DNA of 64,000 bases, from the NCBI RefSeq assembly GCF_014490485.1, contig NZ_JACTVA010000001.1, positions 62,001 through 126,000 on the forward strand, written 5' to 3'. The translations under genes and the position numbers were made by a program. This document shows positions 40,999 to 49,639 of this stretch, one piece after another. Within the stretch, counting starts at the first letter, position 1; each line of letters starts with the position of its first letter. Source of the DNA: Teichococcus aerophilus (GTDB taxonomy: Bacteria; Pseudomonadota; Alphaproteobacteria; Acetobacterales; Acetobacteraceae). The notes under the pieces were generated by a model. It did not search any database and was not told where the DNA came from. It saw nothing but the letters and a program-made list of their open reading frames with translations.

Positions 40999-41718
40999 CT
41001 AACTGAACAGATGCGGCAGGCCGCCGAGGCGTTGCGTGAGGTCCAGGGCCGCCGTCCGCACCGCTGCCTGGTGCGAAGGGTGGCTGCGGGTGGTCGGCAT
41101 GATCAGCGTCAGCGCACCCACCAGTTGCCCGGCGGCGTCGAAGACCGGGGCGGAGGCGCCCGCCAGGTCCGGCACCCGGTCGGCGCTGATCATCACGGAT
41201 TTGTCCCGGCGGATACGGTCGTAGATCTCGCCCTCCGCGCCGCTGAAGGCCATCAGCACGCGCCCGCCGGAGCCGCGGTCCAGCGGGAACAGGTCCCCAA
41301 CCCGGCCGTGATCGCGCAGGGGCTGGGGCGAGTCGACCCGGTAAAGGCACAGCCGCTGCTCGCCCTGGCGCACATGCAGCGCAGCGCTCTCCCGCGTCTC
41401 CGCGCTCAGGCGGCGGAGCACGGGCATCACCGCTTCCCCCAGGTTGAACGACGCAGCATGGACTGCGTGCAGGCGGCTGACCTCGTTGCCCAGCGCGTAG
41501 CCCTGGCCCTGCTTCCGCAGGAACCCGGCATGCACCAGCGAGGCCAGCAGCCGCAGCGCCGTGCTTTTGACCAGCCCGGTCCGGGCCGCGAGTTCCGCGA
41601 GGCCCAGCACGCTATCCCCCGCGCCGAACGCCTTGAGCAGCATCAGCGCCCGGTCGACGGCCGCGACGCCGCCATCGGCGGCGGGCTGGGGCAGCTGGCG
41701 GGACTGGTAACGCGGCAT
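40999..41718 (-). CDS. IclR-family transcriptional regulator
   Basis: 239 residues from 41718, preceded by GAGGAG. DNA-binding region about 15-75 with VAAVDRALMLLKAFG and LAARTGLVKSTALRLLASL; effector domain after 85 with RLCLYRVDSPQPLRDH and PVFDAAGQLVGALTLIMP. It is divergent from the HMG-CoA-lyase-like operon. Two perfect TTCTAT/ATAGAA palindromes in the shared promoter, one overlapping the likely -10, make it a probable repressor of that operon relieved by a pathway intermediate. Confidence 0.9.
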   Translation of the reverse strand: MPRYQSRQLPQPAADGGVAAVDRALMLLKAFGAGDSVLGLAELAARTGLVKSTALRLLASLVHAGFLRKQGQGYALGNEVSRLHAVHAASFNLGEAVMPVLRRLSAETRESAALHVRQGEQRLCLYRVDSPQPLRDHGRVGDLFPLDRGSGGRVLMAFSGAEGEIYDRIRRDKSVMISADRVPDLAGASAPVFDAAGQLVGALTLIMPTTRSHPSHQAAVRTAALDLTQRLGGLPHLFS

Positions 41719-41745
41719 GGCGAGGCTCCTCGGCCACCTTTCCGG

Positions 41746-41774
41746 TTGACAGGACACGGCAAGGCTTATTCTAT
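41746..41774 (+). promoter_or_regulatory. Candidate promoter of the CoA-lyase operon
   Basis: TTGACA (41746-41751), a 17-base spacer and a weak -10 TTCTAT (41769-41774) point toward the lyase operon. The -10 forms the left arm of the first palindrome, so a bound regulator would block polymerase. Confidence 0.5.
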
Positions 41775-41803
41775 CAATAGAAATAGCGTTCTATTAGATA
41801 GAA
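41769..41803. promoter_or_regulatory. Tandem palindromes, candidate IclR double operator
   Basis: Two perfect palindromes with the same arms: TTCTAT-CA-ATAGAA (41769-41782) and TTCTAT-TAG-ATAGAA (41789-41803). Their centres are about 20.5 bp apart, two helical turns, so both would face the same side of DNA. They lie 52-86 bases from the IclR start at 41718 and 38-72 from the first lyase start. Confidence 0.75.
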
Positions 41804-41840
41804 TTGCAAGACGCCGATGGGCAGGAGGGAAACAAGGCCG

Positions 41841-42842
41841 ATGGATGTCCTGGTCAGCGAAGTCGGCCCGCGCGACGGCCTGCAAAGCATCAGCCGCACC
41901 ATGCCCACCACCGCCAAGCAGCGCTGGGTACGCGCCCTGGCCGCCGCTGGCCTGCGGGAGATCGAGGTCGGCTCCTTCGTCCACCCCAAGCTGCTGCCGC
42001 AGATGGCCGATGCGGCGGAGGTGGTGCGGGACGCCATCCAGATCCCCGGCCTGACCGTGCTGGCGCTGGCCCCCAACATGAAGGGGGTGATGCGGGCGGT
42101 GGAGGCCGGGACGCGCAAGATCACCATGCCGGTCTCGGCGTCCCACCTGCACAGCCTCGCCAATATCCGCATGAGCTGCGACGAGGCGATCGAGGAAGTG
42201 GCGCGGGTCTGTGCCTGGCGCGACAGCCTGCCGGAGGCGCAGCGGCCGGAGATCGAGATCGGTATCTCCACCGCCTTCGGCTGCACCATCCAGGGTGTGG
42301 TGGAGGAGGACTGGGTATTCACCATGGCGGCGCGGCTGGCGCGGGCGGGGGCGGACAGCATCGGCCTCTCGGACGGCGTGGGCTATGCAAACCCGGCGCA
42401 GGTGAAGCGCATGTTCACCCGCCTGCGCGCCGAGCTGGGGGAGCGCGCGGGCGGCGCGCACCTGCACAACACGCGCGGCCAGGGCCTGGCCAATGTCGCC
42501 GCGGCGCTGGAGGCGGGGGTGACGACCTTCGACTCCTCGCAGGGCGGCATCGGCGGCTGCCCTTACTCGCCAGGGGCGACCGGCAACATCGTCACCGAGG
42601 ACCTAGTCTGGATGCTGGAGGCCATGGGCCTCGACACCGGCATCGACCTCGACCTGCTGGCCGAGGCGCGGCGCGTGTTGGCCGAGGGCCTGCCGGGCGA
42701 GGCGCTGTACGGCTATCTGCCGGATGTCGGTACGGAGAAGGGGTTCCGCTACGCCCGGCGTGGCGAGGCGCCGGAAGGCACCGGCCGCGCGCGCGGCAGC
42801 GCCGCCTGCCAGCCCGCCGATTCAGTGGCGGCAGCCGGATAA
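41841..42842 (+). CDS. HMG-CoA-lyase-like (DRE-TIM) acyl-CoA lyase 1
   Basis: 333 residues. Retro-Claisen lyases of this family split 3-hydroxyacyl-CoAs, for example HMG-CoA to acetyl-CoA and acetoacetate. Features: SEVGPRDGLQS with the catalytic Arg and metal Asp near residues 6-16, GLREIEVGSFVHPKLLPQMAD, ISTAFGCTIQG, the metal HxH in AHLHNTRGQG, and the active-site Cys loop GGIGGCPYSPGATGN near 242-256. The start at 41841 follows GGAGGG by about 13 bases; an ATG at 41817 is an alternative. First gene of the operon under the IclR operators. A second, divergent lyase lies downstream, so the two probably act on different CoA esters. Confidence 0.85.
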   Translation: MDVLVSEVGPRDGLQSISRTMPTTAKQRWVRALAAAGLREIEVGSFVHPKLLPQMADAAEVVRDAIQIPGLTVLALAPNMKGVMRAVEAGTRKITMPVSASHLHSLANIRMSCDEAIEEVARVCAWRDSLPEAQRPEIEIGISTAFGCTIQGVVEEDWVFTMAARLARAGADSIGLSDGVGYANPAQVKRMFTRLRAELGERAGGAHLHNTRGQGLANVAAALEAGVTTFDSSQGGIGGCPYSPGATGNIVTEDLVWMLEAMGLDTGIDLDLLAEARRVLAEGLPGEALYGYLPDVGTEKGFRYARRGEAPEGTGRARGSAACQPADSVAAAG

Positions 42843-42907
42843 CCGGCCCGCGCAGAAGACAGGCCAGCGACCCCGGCAGAGGGCGCGGCGGGAGGAGGAG
42901 AACGGAC

Positions 42908-43894
42908 ATGATTGCGAAGGCACCCTGGCGGCGAGGAATGTGGCTGCTGGCCGGCCTGGCCGCGTTGGCCACGCCTCTCTCGGCACGGGCGGCGGACCTG
43001 CCGAACAAGCCGATCAAGCTGGTGGTGATCGCATCCGCCGGCGGGCCGACCGATCTGGTGGCGCGGCTGCTGGCCGATGGGCTCAGCCGGCGCCTGCCGC
43101 AGCGCGTCCTGGTGGAGAACCGCACCGGCGCGGGCGGCAATATCGCCGCCTCCGCCGTGGCGCATGCGGAGGCGGATGGCGCCACGCTGCTGTTCACCAA
43201 CACCAGCCACGCGGTGAACCGGGTGCTCTACAACAACCTGGATTACGACCCGGTGGCGGACCTGGTGCCGGTGACGGTGGTGGCGGAAAGCCCGATGGTG
43301 CTGCTGGTGCCGCCCAACTCGCCGGACCGCAGCGTCGCGGACCTGGTGGCGCGGGCGAAGCGGGAGCCGGGGCGGCTGCGCTATGCCAGTGCCGGCAATG
43401 GCGGCGCTTTGCAGTTGGTCAGCCTGCTGTTCCTCCGCGCCGCGGGCGTGAAGATGGAGGAAGTGGCCTATCGCGGCAGCGCCCCCGCCGTGCTGGATAT
43501 CGCCGCCGGGCGCATCGACATGCTCTACGACGCCGGCATCACCGCCTTCGCCAGCGCGCAGGGTGGGCAGGCGCGGGCGCTGGTGGTCTCCGCCCCGAAC
43601 CGCAGCCCCGTCGCGCCCGATGTGCCCACCGTGGCCGAGGCCGGCCTGCCGGACGCGACCTTCAGCGTCTGGCAGGTGATGATGGCCCCGGCGCGCACGC
43701 CGCCCGCCGTCATCACCACCCTCCAATCCGCCACGGCGGCGGTGCTGGCGGAGGATGCGGTGCGCCGGCAACTCGCCACGCTCGGCGTCGACCGCATCGT
43801 TGGCAACAATCCGGCCGAGGCGCGGGATTACGTGGCGGCGGAAGTGGCACGCTGGGAAGGCGTGCTGCGCGAAGCCGGGGTTTCCGTGCAGTGA
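42908..43894 (+). CDS. Bug/TctC-family solute-binding protein
   Basis: 328 residues. Signal MIAKAPWRRGMWLLAGLAAL, cut near LSARAAD; more Sec-like than its relatives. Core motifs: IKLVVIASAGGPTDLVARLLADGL, NRTGAGGNIAAS, YRGSAPAVLDIAAGRIDMLYD. GGAGGAGG precedes the start. It lies 65 bp after the first lyase and overlaps the lactonase gene by one base (TGATG), so it is embedded in the catabolic operon and likely binds its carboxylate substrate in the periplasm. No TctA/TctB permease is nearby. Confidence 0.88.
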   Translation: MIAKAPWRRGMWLLAGLAALATPLSARAADLPNKPIKLVVIASAGGPTDLVARLLADGLSRRLPQRVLVENRTGAGGNIAASAVAHAEADGATLLFTNTSHAVNRVLYNNLDYDPVADLVPVTVVAESPMVLLVPPNSPDRSVADLVARAKREPGRLRYASAGNGGALQLVSLLFLRAAGVKMEEVAYRGSAPAVLDIAAGRIDMLYDAGITAFASAQGGQARALVVSAPNRSPVAPDVPTVAEAGLPDATFSVWQVMMAPARTPPAVITTLQSATAAVLAEDAVRRQLATLGVDRIVGNNPAEARDYVAAEVARWEGVLREAGVSVQ

Positions 43895-44805
43895 TGGGCC
43901 TGTTTCCGCTGCCGGTCATCACCGACACCACCGTGCTGACCGAGATGCCGCCGGCGCTGCGGCGGACGGTGGTCAGCGAGTGGTCGCGCGCCAACAAGCG
44001 CGGGCAGGCGGTGGAGAGCTTCATCGAAGGCCCATGCTACGACGCGCGCGGGCGGCTGCATGTCACGGATATCCCGCATGGCCGCATCTTCCGCATCGAC
44101 GCGGGGGAGTGGCACTGCATCGCCGAGTATGACGGCGAGCCCAACGGCCTGGCCCTGGCGCCGGATGGCCGCCTCTACATCGCCGACTACAAGAACGGCA
44201 TCCTGGCGCTCGATGGCGAGAGCGGGCGGATCGAGCCCATCCTGACCCGCTGCAACAGCGAGCGGTTCAAGGGCGTCAACGACCTGACCTTCGCCACGAA
44301 TGGCGACCTGTTCTTCACCGACCAGGGCCAGACCGGGCTGCATGACCCGACCGGCCGGGTGTTCCGCCTGACACGGGACGGGCGCCTGGATTGCCTGATC
44401 GGCAACGGCCCCAGCCCCAACGGTCTCGCCCTCTCGCCAGAGGAGGATATTCTCTACGTCGCCATGACGCGTGACAACGCGGTGTGGCGCGTGCCGCTGC
44501 TGCCGCAGGGCGGCACGGCCAAGGTGCACCGCTTCGCATTCTTCCATGGCGCGACGGGGCCGGACGGCATGGCGGTGGATGCACGGGGCAACCTGCTGAT
44601 CGCGCATGCCGGGCTGGGCCATGTGCTGGTGCTGGGCGGGCAGGGCCAGCTCATCGCCGCGCTGCGCTCCTGCCGGGGCAGCTTCACCACCAATGTGGCG
44701 TTCCGCCCGGAAGGCGGCGTCGTGATAACCGATTCCACCACGGGAACCATCCTCCAGGCGGCGTGGGACCACCCCGCCGCCCAGACCAGTGAGAGAGCAG
44801 CATGA
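43894..44805 (+). CDS. SMP-30/gluconolactonase-family lactonase
   Basis: 303 residues, a six-bladed beta-propeller. Metal-site candidates are Glu in SFIEGPCYDARG near residue 44, Asn in GEPNGLAL, Asn/Asp in GVNDLTFATNGDLFFTDQ and Asp in GPDGMAVDARGN. The family hydrolyses sugar-acid and related lactones; it has no signal here, so it is cytoplasmic. Its coupling to both neighbours (1-bp overlap before, 4-bp after) puts it firmly in the pathway, suggesting the substrate passes through a lactone that is opened before CoA activation. An unusual N-terminal extension of about 35 residues precedes the first blade. Confidence 0.85.
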   Translation: MGLFPLPVITDTTVLTEMPPALRRTVVSEWSRANKRGQAVESFIEGPCYDARGRLHVTDIPHGRIFRIDAGEWHCIAEYDGEPNGLALAPDGRLYIADYKNGILALDGESGRIEPILTRCNSERFKGVNDLTFATNGDLFFTDQGQTGLHDPTGRVFRLTRDGRLDCLIGNGPSPNGLALSPEEDILYVAMTRDNAVWRVPLLPQGGTAKVHRFAFFHGATGPDGMAVDARGNLLIAHAGLGHVLVLGGQGQLIAALRSCRGSFTTNVAFRPEGGVVITDSTTGTILQAAWDHPAAQTSERAA

Positions 44806-45767
44806 GCGATTTGCCGGAGAGCGTCGACATCACCGAGGAAGGCCCGCGCGAGGGCTTCCAGATCGAGCCAGGCCCTATCAGCACGGAACGCAAGATCGCG
44901 CTGATCGACGCACTCTCCGCCACCGGGCTGAAGCGCATCCAGGTGGCGTCCTTCGTCAATCCGAAGATGGTACCGGGCTGGGCGGATGCGGAAGCGGTGG
45001 TGGCGGGCTTCACGCCTCGCGAGGGCGTCGAGTACATCGCGCTCTGGTTCAACCCGGCCGGGCTGCAGCGTACTCTGGCGTTCAAGGACCGGCTGACGGT
45101 GAAAGGCTCCATCACCGTCAGTGCTTCCGAGGCGTTCTCGCTGAAGAACCTCAACCGCGACCATGCCGGGCAGATAGAGGCCATGCGCAAGCACGTGGCC
45201 GCGCACCAGGCGGCGGGCGTGCCGGTCAACCGCATCAGCCTGATGGCGGCCTTCGGCTGCAATTTCTCCGGCGATGTCACCGTGGCCCAGTCGCTCGCCG
45301 CGCTCGCGGGCGCCATGGCGCTGGCCAAGGAGACGGGCTGCACCATCGAGAAGATCGCCATCGCGGATTCCATGGGCTGGGCCAATCCGGCACAGGTGGA
45401 ACGCGTGGTAGGCGCGGTGCGGGAACGCTACCCGGACCAGCGCATCGGGCTGCACCTGCATGACACGCGCGGCATGGCGGTGGCCTGCGCCCATGCCGGG
45501 CTGCGCCTCGGCGTGCGGGAATACGATGCCACGGCGGGCGGCCTTGGCGGTTGCCCCTTCGCGGCGCATCCCGGCGCGCCGGGCAACATCGCCACGGAGG
45601 AACTGGTGTTTTTGTGTGAGGAGCTGGGCGTGCGCACCGGCGTCGATGTCGAGGCATTGCTGGCGGCCTCCGCCCTGGCGGAGGAGATCGTCGGCCACGC
45701 CCTGCCAAGCGCCATGCTGCGCGGCGGCGGGCTGGGTTCCTACCGTGCCCGGGCACGCGCGGCATGA
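44802..45767 (+). CDS. HMG-CoA-lyase-like (DRE-TIM) acyl-CoA lyase 2
   Basis: 321 residues, diverged from the first lyase. Arg of the DRE motif is kept in EEGPREGFQIE, but the next residue is Glu where the family usually has metal-binding Asp. Other parts: LKRIQVASFVNPKMVPGWAD, LMAAFGCNFSGDV, HLHDTRGMA (HxH) and the Cys loop GGLGGCPFAAHPGAPGN. The EEGPREGFQ variant recurs in citramalyl-CoA- or other 2-methyl-acyl-CoA-lyase-like annotations, but that assignment is inference. Overlaps of 4 bp with the lactonase and the CoA-transferase genes make the three a coupled set, so its substrate is likely the CoA ester made by the transferase. Confidence 0.83.
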   Translation: MSDLPESVDITEEGPREGFQIEPGPISTERKIALIDALSATGLKRIQVASFVNPKMVPGWADAEAVVAGFTPREGVEYIALWFNPAGLQRTLAFKDRLTVKGSITVSASEAFSLKNLNRDHAGQIEAMRKHVAAHQAAGVPVNRISLMAAFGCNFSGDVTVAQSLAALAGAMALAKETGCTIEKIAIADSMGWANPAQVERVVGAVRERYPDQRIGLHLHDTRGMAVACAHAGLRLGVREYDATAGGLGGCPFAAHPGAPGNIATEELVFLCEELGVRTGVDVEALLAASALAEEIVGHALPSAMLRGGGLGSYRARARAA

Positions 45768-46924
45768 ACACCGAACGCGACCCGTTGCCGCTGGACGGCA
45801 TCCGCATCGTCGAATTCTCCCACATGGTCATGGGGCCGAGCTGCGGCATGGTACTGGCCGACCTGGGTGCCGAGGTCATCAAGGTCGAGCCACCGGGCGT
45901 GGGGGACCGCACCCGCGTGCTGACCAATTCCGGCACCGGCTTCTTCGCCGCCTTCTCCCGCAACAAGAAGAGCGTGCAGGTCGATATCAAGGACAAGGAG
46001 GAACTGGCAGCGTTGCTGCGGCTGATCGACACCGCCGACGTGCTGATCGAGAATTTCCGCCCGGGTGGGCTGGAGGCGCAGGGGCTGGGCTATGCCGCGC
46101 TGTCCGCCCGCAATCCGCGGCTGGTCTATTGCTCGTTGAAGGGCTTCCTGACCGGGCCTTACGAGAACCGCACGGCGCTGGACGAGGTGGTGCAGATGAT
46201 GACCGGCCTGGCCTACATGACCGGGCCGGAGGGGCGGCCGCTGCGGGCGGGTGCGCCGGTCAACGACATGATGGGAGGCCTGTTCGGCTCCGTCGCCATC
46301 ATGGCGGCGCTGCGGCAGCGGGAGATGACGGGGCGCGGCCAGCATGTGCAGTCCGGCCTGTTCGAGACCTCGGCCTACCTCGTCTCCACCCACATGCTGC
46401 AGGAGGCTATCTCGGGCAAGGAGCCGCTGCCGATGCCGTCGGGCAAGCGGGCCTGGGGCGTCTACGATGTGTTCGAATCCAGCGACGGCGTGCAATTGTT
46501 CATCGGCGTGGTGACGGACCGGCAGTGGCAGATCTTCACCGAGCGGCTGAACGAGCCGGAACTGGGCGATGCGCGTTGGGCCAGCAACACGCTGCGCTCC
46601 CAGGGGCGGCCGGAGCTGATACCGCTGGTGGGGCGGCTATTGCGCAAGCACAGCATCGCGGAGCTGGAGGCGATGTGCGAGGAAGCGGGCCTGCCCTTCG
46701 CGCGCATCACCAAGCCCTGGGACCTGTTCGAGGACCCGCATATGCGCCACGCGGGCGGGCTGGTACCGTTGACCCTGCCCGATGGCATGGAAACCGCGAC
46801 GCCGGCCCTGCCGATCCAGTTCGGCGATGCCCGCCTCGGCAAGCGGAGCGACCCGCCGCAGGCGGGGGCGCATACCCAGGAGATCCTCGGCCCGTTCAGG
46901 AAGGTTGCTGACGCCGCCGAATAG
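45764..46924 (+). CDS. Class III (CaiB/BaiF/Frc) acyl-CoA transferase
   Basis: 386 residues. Moves CoA from a donor such as succinyl-CoA or acetyl-CoA to a carboxylate through an aspartyl-CoA anhydride. Seen: IRIVEFSHMVMGPSCGMVLADLGAEVIKVE in two parts near 13-42, the family motif, NFRPGGLEAQGLGY near 97-110, and catalytic Asp140 in TALDEVVQMMTGL. The C-terminal part has MRHAGGLVPL and the usual linker. It follows lyase 2 with an ATGA overlap. Together: transferase activates an organic acid, lyase cleaves it. Candidate substrates are citramalate-, malate- or 3-hydroxy-3-methylglutarate-like acids. Confidence 0.87.
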   Translation: MNTERDPLPLDGIRIVEFSHMVMGPSCGMVLADLGAEVIKVEPPGVGDRTRVLTNSGTGFFAAFSRNKKSVQVDIKDKEELAALLRLIDTADVLIENFRPGGLEAQGLGYAALSARNPRLVYCSLKGFLTGPYENRTALDEVVQMMTGLAYMTGPEGRPLRAGAPVNDMMGGLFGSVAIMAALRQREMTGRGQHVQSGLFETSAYLVSTHMLQEAISGKEPLPMPSGKRAWGVYDVFESSDGVQLFIGVVTDRQWQIFTERLNEPELGDARWASNTLRSQGRPELIPLVGRLLRKHSIAELEAMCEEAGLPFARITKPWDLFEDPHMRHAGGLVPLTLPDGMETATPALPIQFGDARLGKRSDPPQAGAHTQEILGPFRKVADAAE

Positions 46925-46993
46925 TTCGCGTGCCTGCAGAAGCCATCAACGACCCGCCGGGCATGAACCGGCGGGCGCAGGGAGAGCACAGGG

Positions 46994-47980
46994 ATGACCA
47001 TCAACCTCAGCCGGCGCGGCCTGATCGGCGCCGGGGCCGCCTTGGCGGCGCCGTTCCTGGCCGGGCAGGCCCGCGCGGCCACGTGGCCGGACCGGCCGCT
47101 GCGCCTTATCATTCCCTATCCGCCGGCGGGTGGCACCGACGCCATCTCGCGCGAGGTGGCGCACCGCATCACCGAGATCGCGGGCTGGACGGTGGTGACG
47201 GAGAACCGCTCCGGCGCCGGCGGCAATATCGGGTTGGACCTCGTCGCCAAGTCGGACCCGGATGGCTACACGATCGGGATGGGGCAGACGGCGAACCTCG
47301 CCATCAACCCCAGCCTCTATCCATCCATGCCCTTCAACCCGTTGCGAGACCTGGCGCCGATTTCCACCGTGGCGCAGCAGCCGAACCTGCTGATCGTCCG
47401 CAAGGAGGCGCCATGGCAAGACCTGGCAGCGCTGGTGGCCGATGCGCGCAAGCGGCCGGGCGTGCTGAATGTCGGCCATTCCGGCGCGGGGACGACCGGG
47501 CATCTCTCCGGCGAGATGTTCGCCGTGCAGGCGGGGATCGAGATGGTGGTGGTGCCCTATGTCGGTGCCGCGCCGGTGCTGACGGACCTCCTCGCCGGAC
47601 GGATCGACCTGTTCTTCGCCAACCCGCTGGCATCGCGCGGCGTGCTGGAGGCGGGCTCGGTGCGCGTGCTGGCGGTGACATCGCCGCAGCGGATGCGCGC
47701 CATGCCCTCCGTGCCCACCGTCGCCGAGCTGGGATTCCCGGGCTACGAGGCGGTGAACTGGACCGGGCTGGTGGCGCCCGCCAACACGCCGCCCGCGCAG
47801 ATCATGGCGCTGAACAAGGTGATCCGGCAGGTGCTGCAGCACCCGGCCGTCGTCGCCCGGCTGGCGACCGAGGGCAGCGAGCCCCTCGGCTCGACGCCCG
47901 AGGATTTCGCCACCTTCCTGCGGGCCGAGAACATCAAGTGGGCCAAGGTGGTGAAGGAAGCCAAGGTCGTCGTGACCTGA
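46994..47980 (+). CDS. Bug/TctC-family solute-binding protein
   Basis: 328 residues. Tat-like signal MTINLSRRGLIGAGAALAAP, cut near GQARAAT. Motifs: LRLIIPYPPAGGTDAISREVAHRI, NRSGAGGNIGLDLVAKSDPDGYT, VPYVGAAPVLTDLLAGRIDLFFAN and GFPGYEAVNWTGLVAPANTP. It is the last gene of the lyase operon, 69 bp after the CoA-transferase, and is followed by a strong hairpin. A second Bug receptor in the same operon suggests the pathway accepts two related substrates or uses one receptor for sensing. Confidence 0.88.
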   Translation: MTINLSRRGLIGAGAALAAPFLAGQARAATWPDRPLRLIIPYPPAGGTDAISREVAHRITEIAGWTVVTENRSGAGGNIGLDLVAKSDPDGYTIGMGQTANLAINPSLYPSMPFNPLRDLAPISTVAQQPNLLIVRKEAPWQDLAALVADARKRPGVLNVGHSGAGTTGHLSGEMFAVQAGIEMVVVPYVGAAPVLTDLLAGRIDLFFANPLASRGVLEAGSVRVLAVTSPQRMRAMPSVPTVAELGFPGYEAVNWTGLVAPANTPPAQIMALNKVIRQVLQHPAVVARLATEGSEPLGSTPEDFATFLRAENIKWAKVVKEAKVVVT

Positions 47981-47984
47981 GCCG

Positions 47985-48016
47985 GGTGGGGGAGCGCCGA
48001 TGCGCGTTCCCCCACC
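47985..48016. terminator. Bidirectional terminator hairpin
   Basis: Perfect 9-bp stem GGTGGGGGA (47985-47993) / TCCCCCACC (48008-48016) in the 66-bp gap between the converging Bug SBP and family-5 SBP genes; the loop contains a smaller GCGC pairing. It likely ends both transcripts. Confidence 0.6.
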
Positions 48017-48046
48017 GCGACCGCCGGCGCAATGCGACGGATGGCG

Positions 48047-49582
48047 TCAGCGGGGCTTGATCTCGACCGCCAGGACTTCCTCGTCGGCCCGTGCCTGATA
48101 GCTGAGGCGGGCCTGCCCCGCATTCACCGAACGCAGCAGGCCGACGCCGATGATCAGGCTTTCATCCACGGTGCGCTGCATCAGTTCGCGCAGTTGCTGC
48201 CCGCGCGAGGCATCGTCCAGCGTCGCGCGCGCGCGCTGGATCAGCGCATCCGTCTCCGGCGTCCCGAGCCCGGTGAAATTCAGCGTCCCAAGGCCCGGCA
48301 CCACGCCCGCCGAGTGCAACTGCGAGCCGAGCAGATACGAGGTCTCGCCGGTCAAGGACCCGAAGCCGGTGACGAAGGCGCCGTATTCGCGCTTGTTGCG
48401 GCGGGTCAGGAACGTGGCCTGCGGCACGATCTCGACCGTGGTGCGGATACCGATGCGCGTCCAGGCGGCGGCCATGGCCTGGCAGATCCTCGGCGTGCGG
48501 CTTGGCGAGCAGAACAGGTTCAGGCCGAAGCCCTGCGGATAGCCGGCCTCGGCCAGCAGCGCCTTGGCGGCGTTCGGGTCCGCGGCCGGGACCGTGCGGT
48601 CAGGGATGGCGCCGAAGATGAAGGGCGGCGCCGGCTGGTCGGTCGGGTCGGCATAGCCTTCCATGATCTGGCGCGCGATCCCGTCCCGGTTCAGGGCGAG
48701 GGACATGGCACGGCGGACGCGGACATCCCGCATCGGGTTGCGGCCCTCTGCCTCGACGCCCGGCGGGTTCGGCCGCTCCACGTCCAGGTACAGGTTGGCG
48801 GCGTAGACGGAGGGGCCGTCGAACAGCGCGAAGCGGCGGTCGCCCTTGATGCGCGGCGCGTCCTGCAACGGAACGTTGTTGATGAAATCGACATCGCCCG
48901 CCAGCAGCGCGGCGACGCGGGCGCTGTCCACCGGGATCGGCACCAGGCTGGCCGTTTCCCACGGCACGGTGCCGCCCCACCAGGCCTCGTTGCGGCGCAT
49001 CACCAGCGGCGCGCTGGTGGACCAGCTGGTGACGCGGAAGGGCCCGGTGCCGATGGCGGCCGCGCCGCTGTTGAACTCGGCATTGCCCTTCTCCGCAACC
49101 GAGCGGGGCACGATGGAGATCTGCGTCAGGTTGGTCGGCAGGATCGGTAGCGGGCCGCTGGTGCGGATGCGCAGCGTCAGGTCGTCCACCACCTCCACGC
49201 CCGCCACGCCGGCCAGGTAGATGGTGTACGGGTTCGGGTTGCCCGGCACGTTCGGCACGCGCTGGAAGGAGGCCGCGACATCCGCCGAGGTCAGCGGCGC
49301 GCCATCGTGGAAGCGGACGCCGGGGCGCAGCTTGAACTCCCAGGTGGTGTCGTCCACCACGCGCCAGGACTGCGCCAGCCCGGGCTTGAGCTGCATCTGC
49401 GCATCGCGCGTGACCAGCGTCTCGTAGATGTTGCGCAGGGCGCCGGTGTTGGACAGGTTGAGCAGCCAGTGCGGGTCCAGCGTGCTGGGTGGCGCCTGGA
49501 TGCCGATGCGCAGGTCCTGCGCCATGGCCGGTGCGGATAGCAGCATGGACAGGCCCAGGGCCAGTCTCGGCAGCAGCTTCAT
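48047..49582 (-). CDS. Family-5 solute-binding protein, Sec-exported class
   Basis: 511 residues from 49582 (MKLLPRLALGLSMLLSAPAM), preceded by AAGGAAA; a start 13 codons earlier would spoil the signal. Mature start AQDLRIGIQAPPSTLDPHWLLNLSN matches the Sec-type SBPs at 3336 and 8704. Motifs: FKLRPGVRFHDGAPLTSADVAASF, AAIGTGPFRVTSW, MRDVRVRRAMSLALNRDGIA. It lies 57 bp downstream of the 2-hydroxyacid dehydrogenase gene, same strand, and the IclR gene is upstream of that, so the three may be one unit. No ABC membrane genes. Ligand unknown. Confidence 0.88.
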   Translation of the reverse strand: MKLLPRLALGLSMLLSAPAMAQDLRIGIQAPPSTLDPHWLLNLSNTGALRNIYETLVTRDAQMQLKPGLAQSWRVVDDTTWEFKLRPGVRFHDGAPLTSADVAASFQRVPNVPGNPNPYTIYLAGVAGVEVVDDLTLRIRTSGPLPILPTNLTQISIVPRSVAEKGNAEFNSGAAAIGTGPFRVTSWSTSAPLVMRRNEAWWGGTVPWETASLVPIPVDSARVAALLAGDVDFINNVPLQDAPRIKGDRRFALFDGPSVYAANLYLDVERPNPPGVEAEGRNPMRDVRVRRAMSLALNRDGIARQIMEGYADPTDQPAPPFIFGAIPDRTVPAADPNAAKALLAEAGYPQGFGLNLFCSPSRTPRICQAMAAAWTRIGIRTTVEIVPQATFLTRRNKREYGAFVTGFGSLTGETSYLLGSQLHSAGVVPGLGTLNFTGLGTPETDALIQRARATLDDASRGQQLRELMQRTVDESLIIGVGLLRSVNAGQARLSYQARADEEVLAVEIKPR

Positions 49583-49639
49583 GCCATCATTTCCTTGTTC
49601 ATGGCGCCGGTCTCCTCGCATCGTGCCTCTGCCGTCCGG

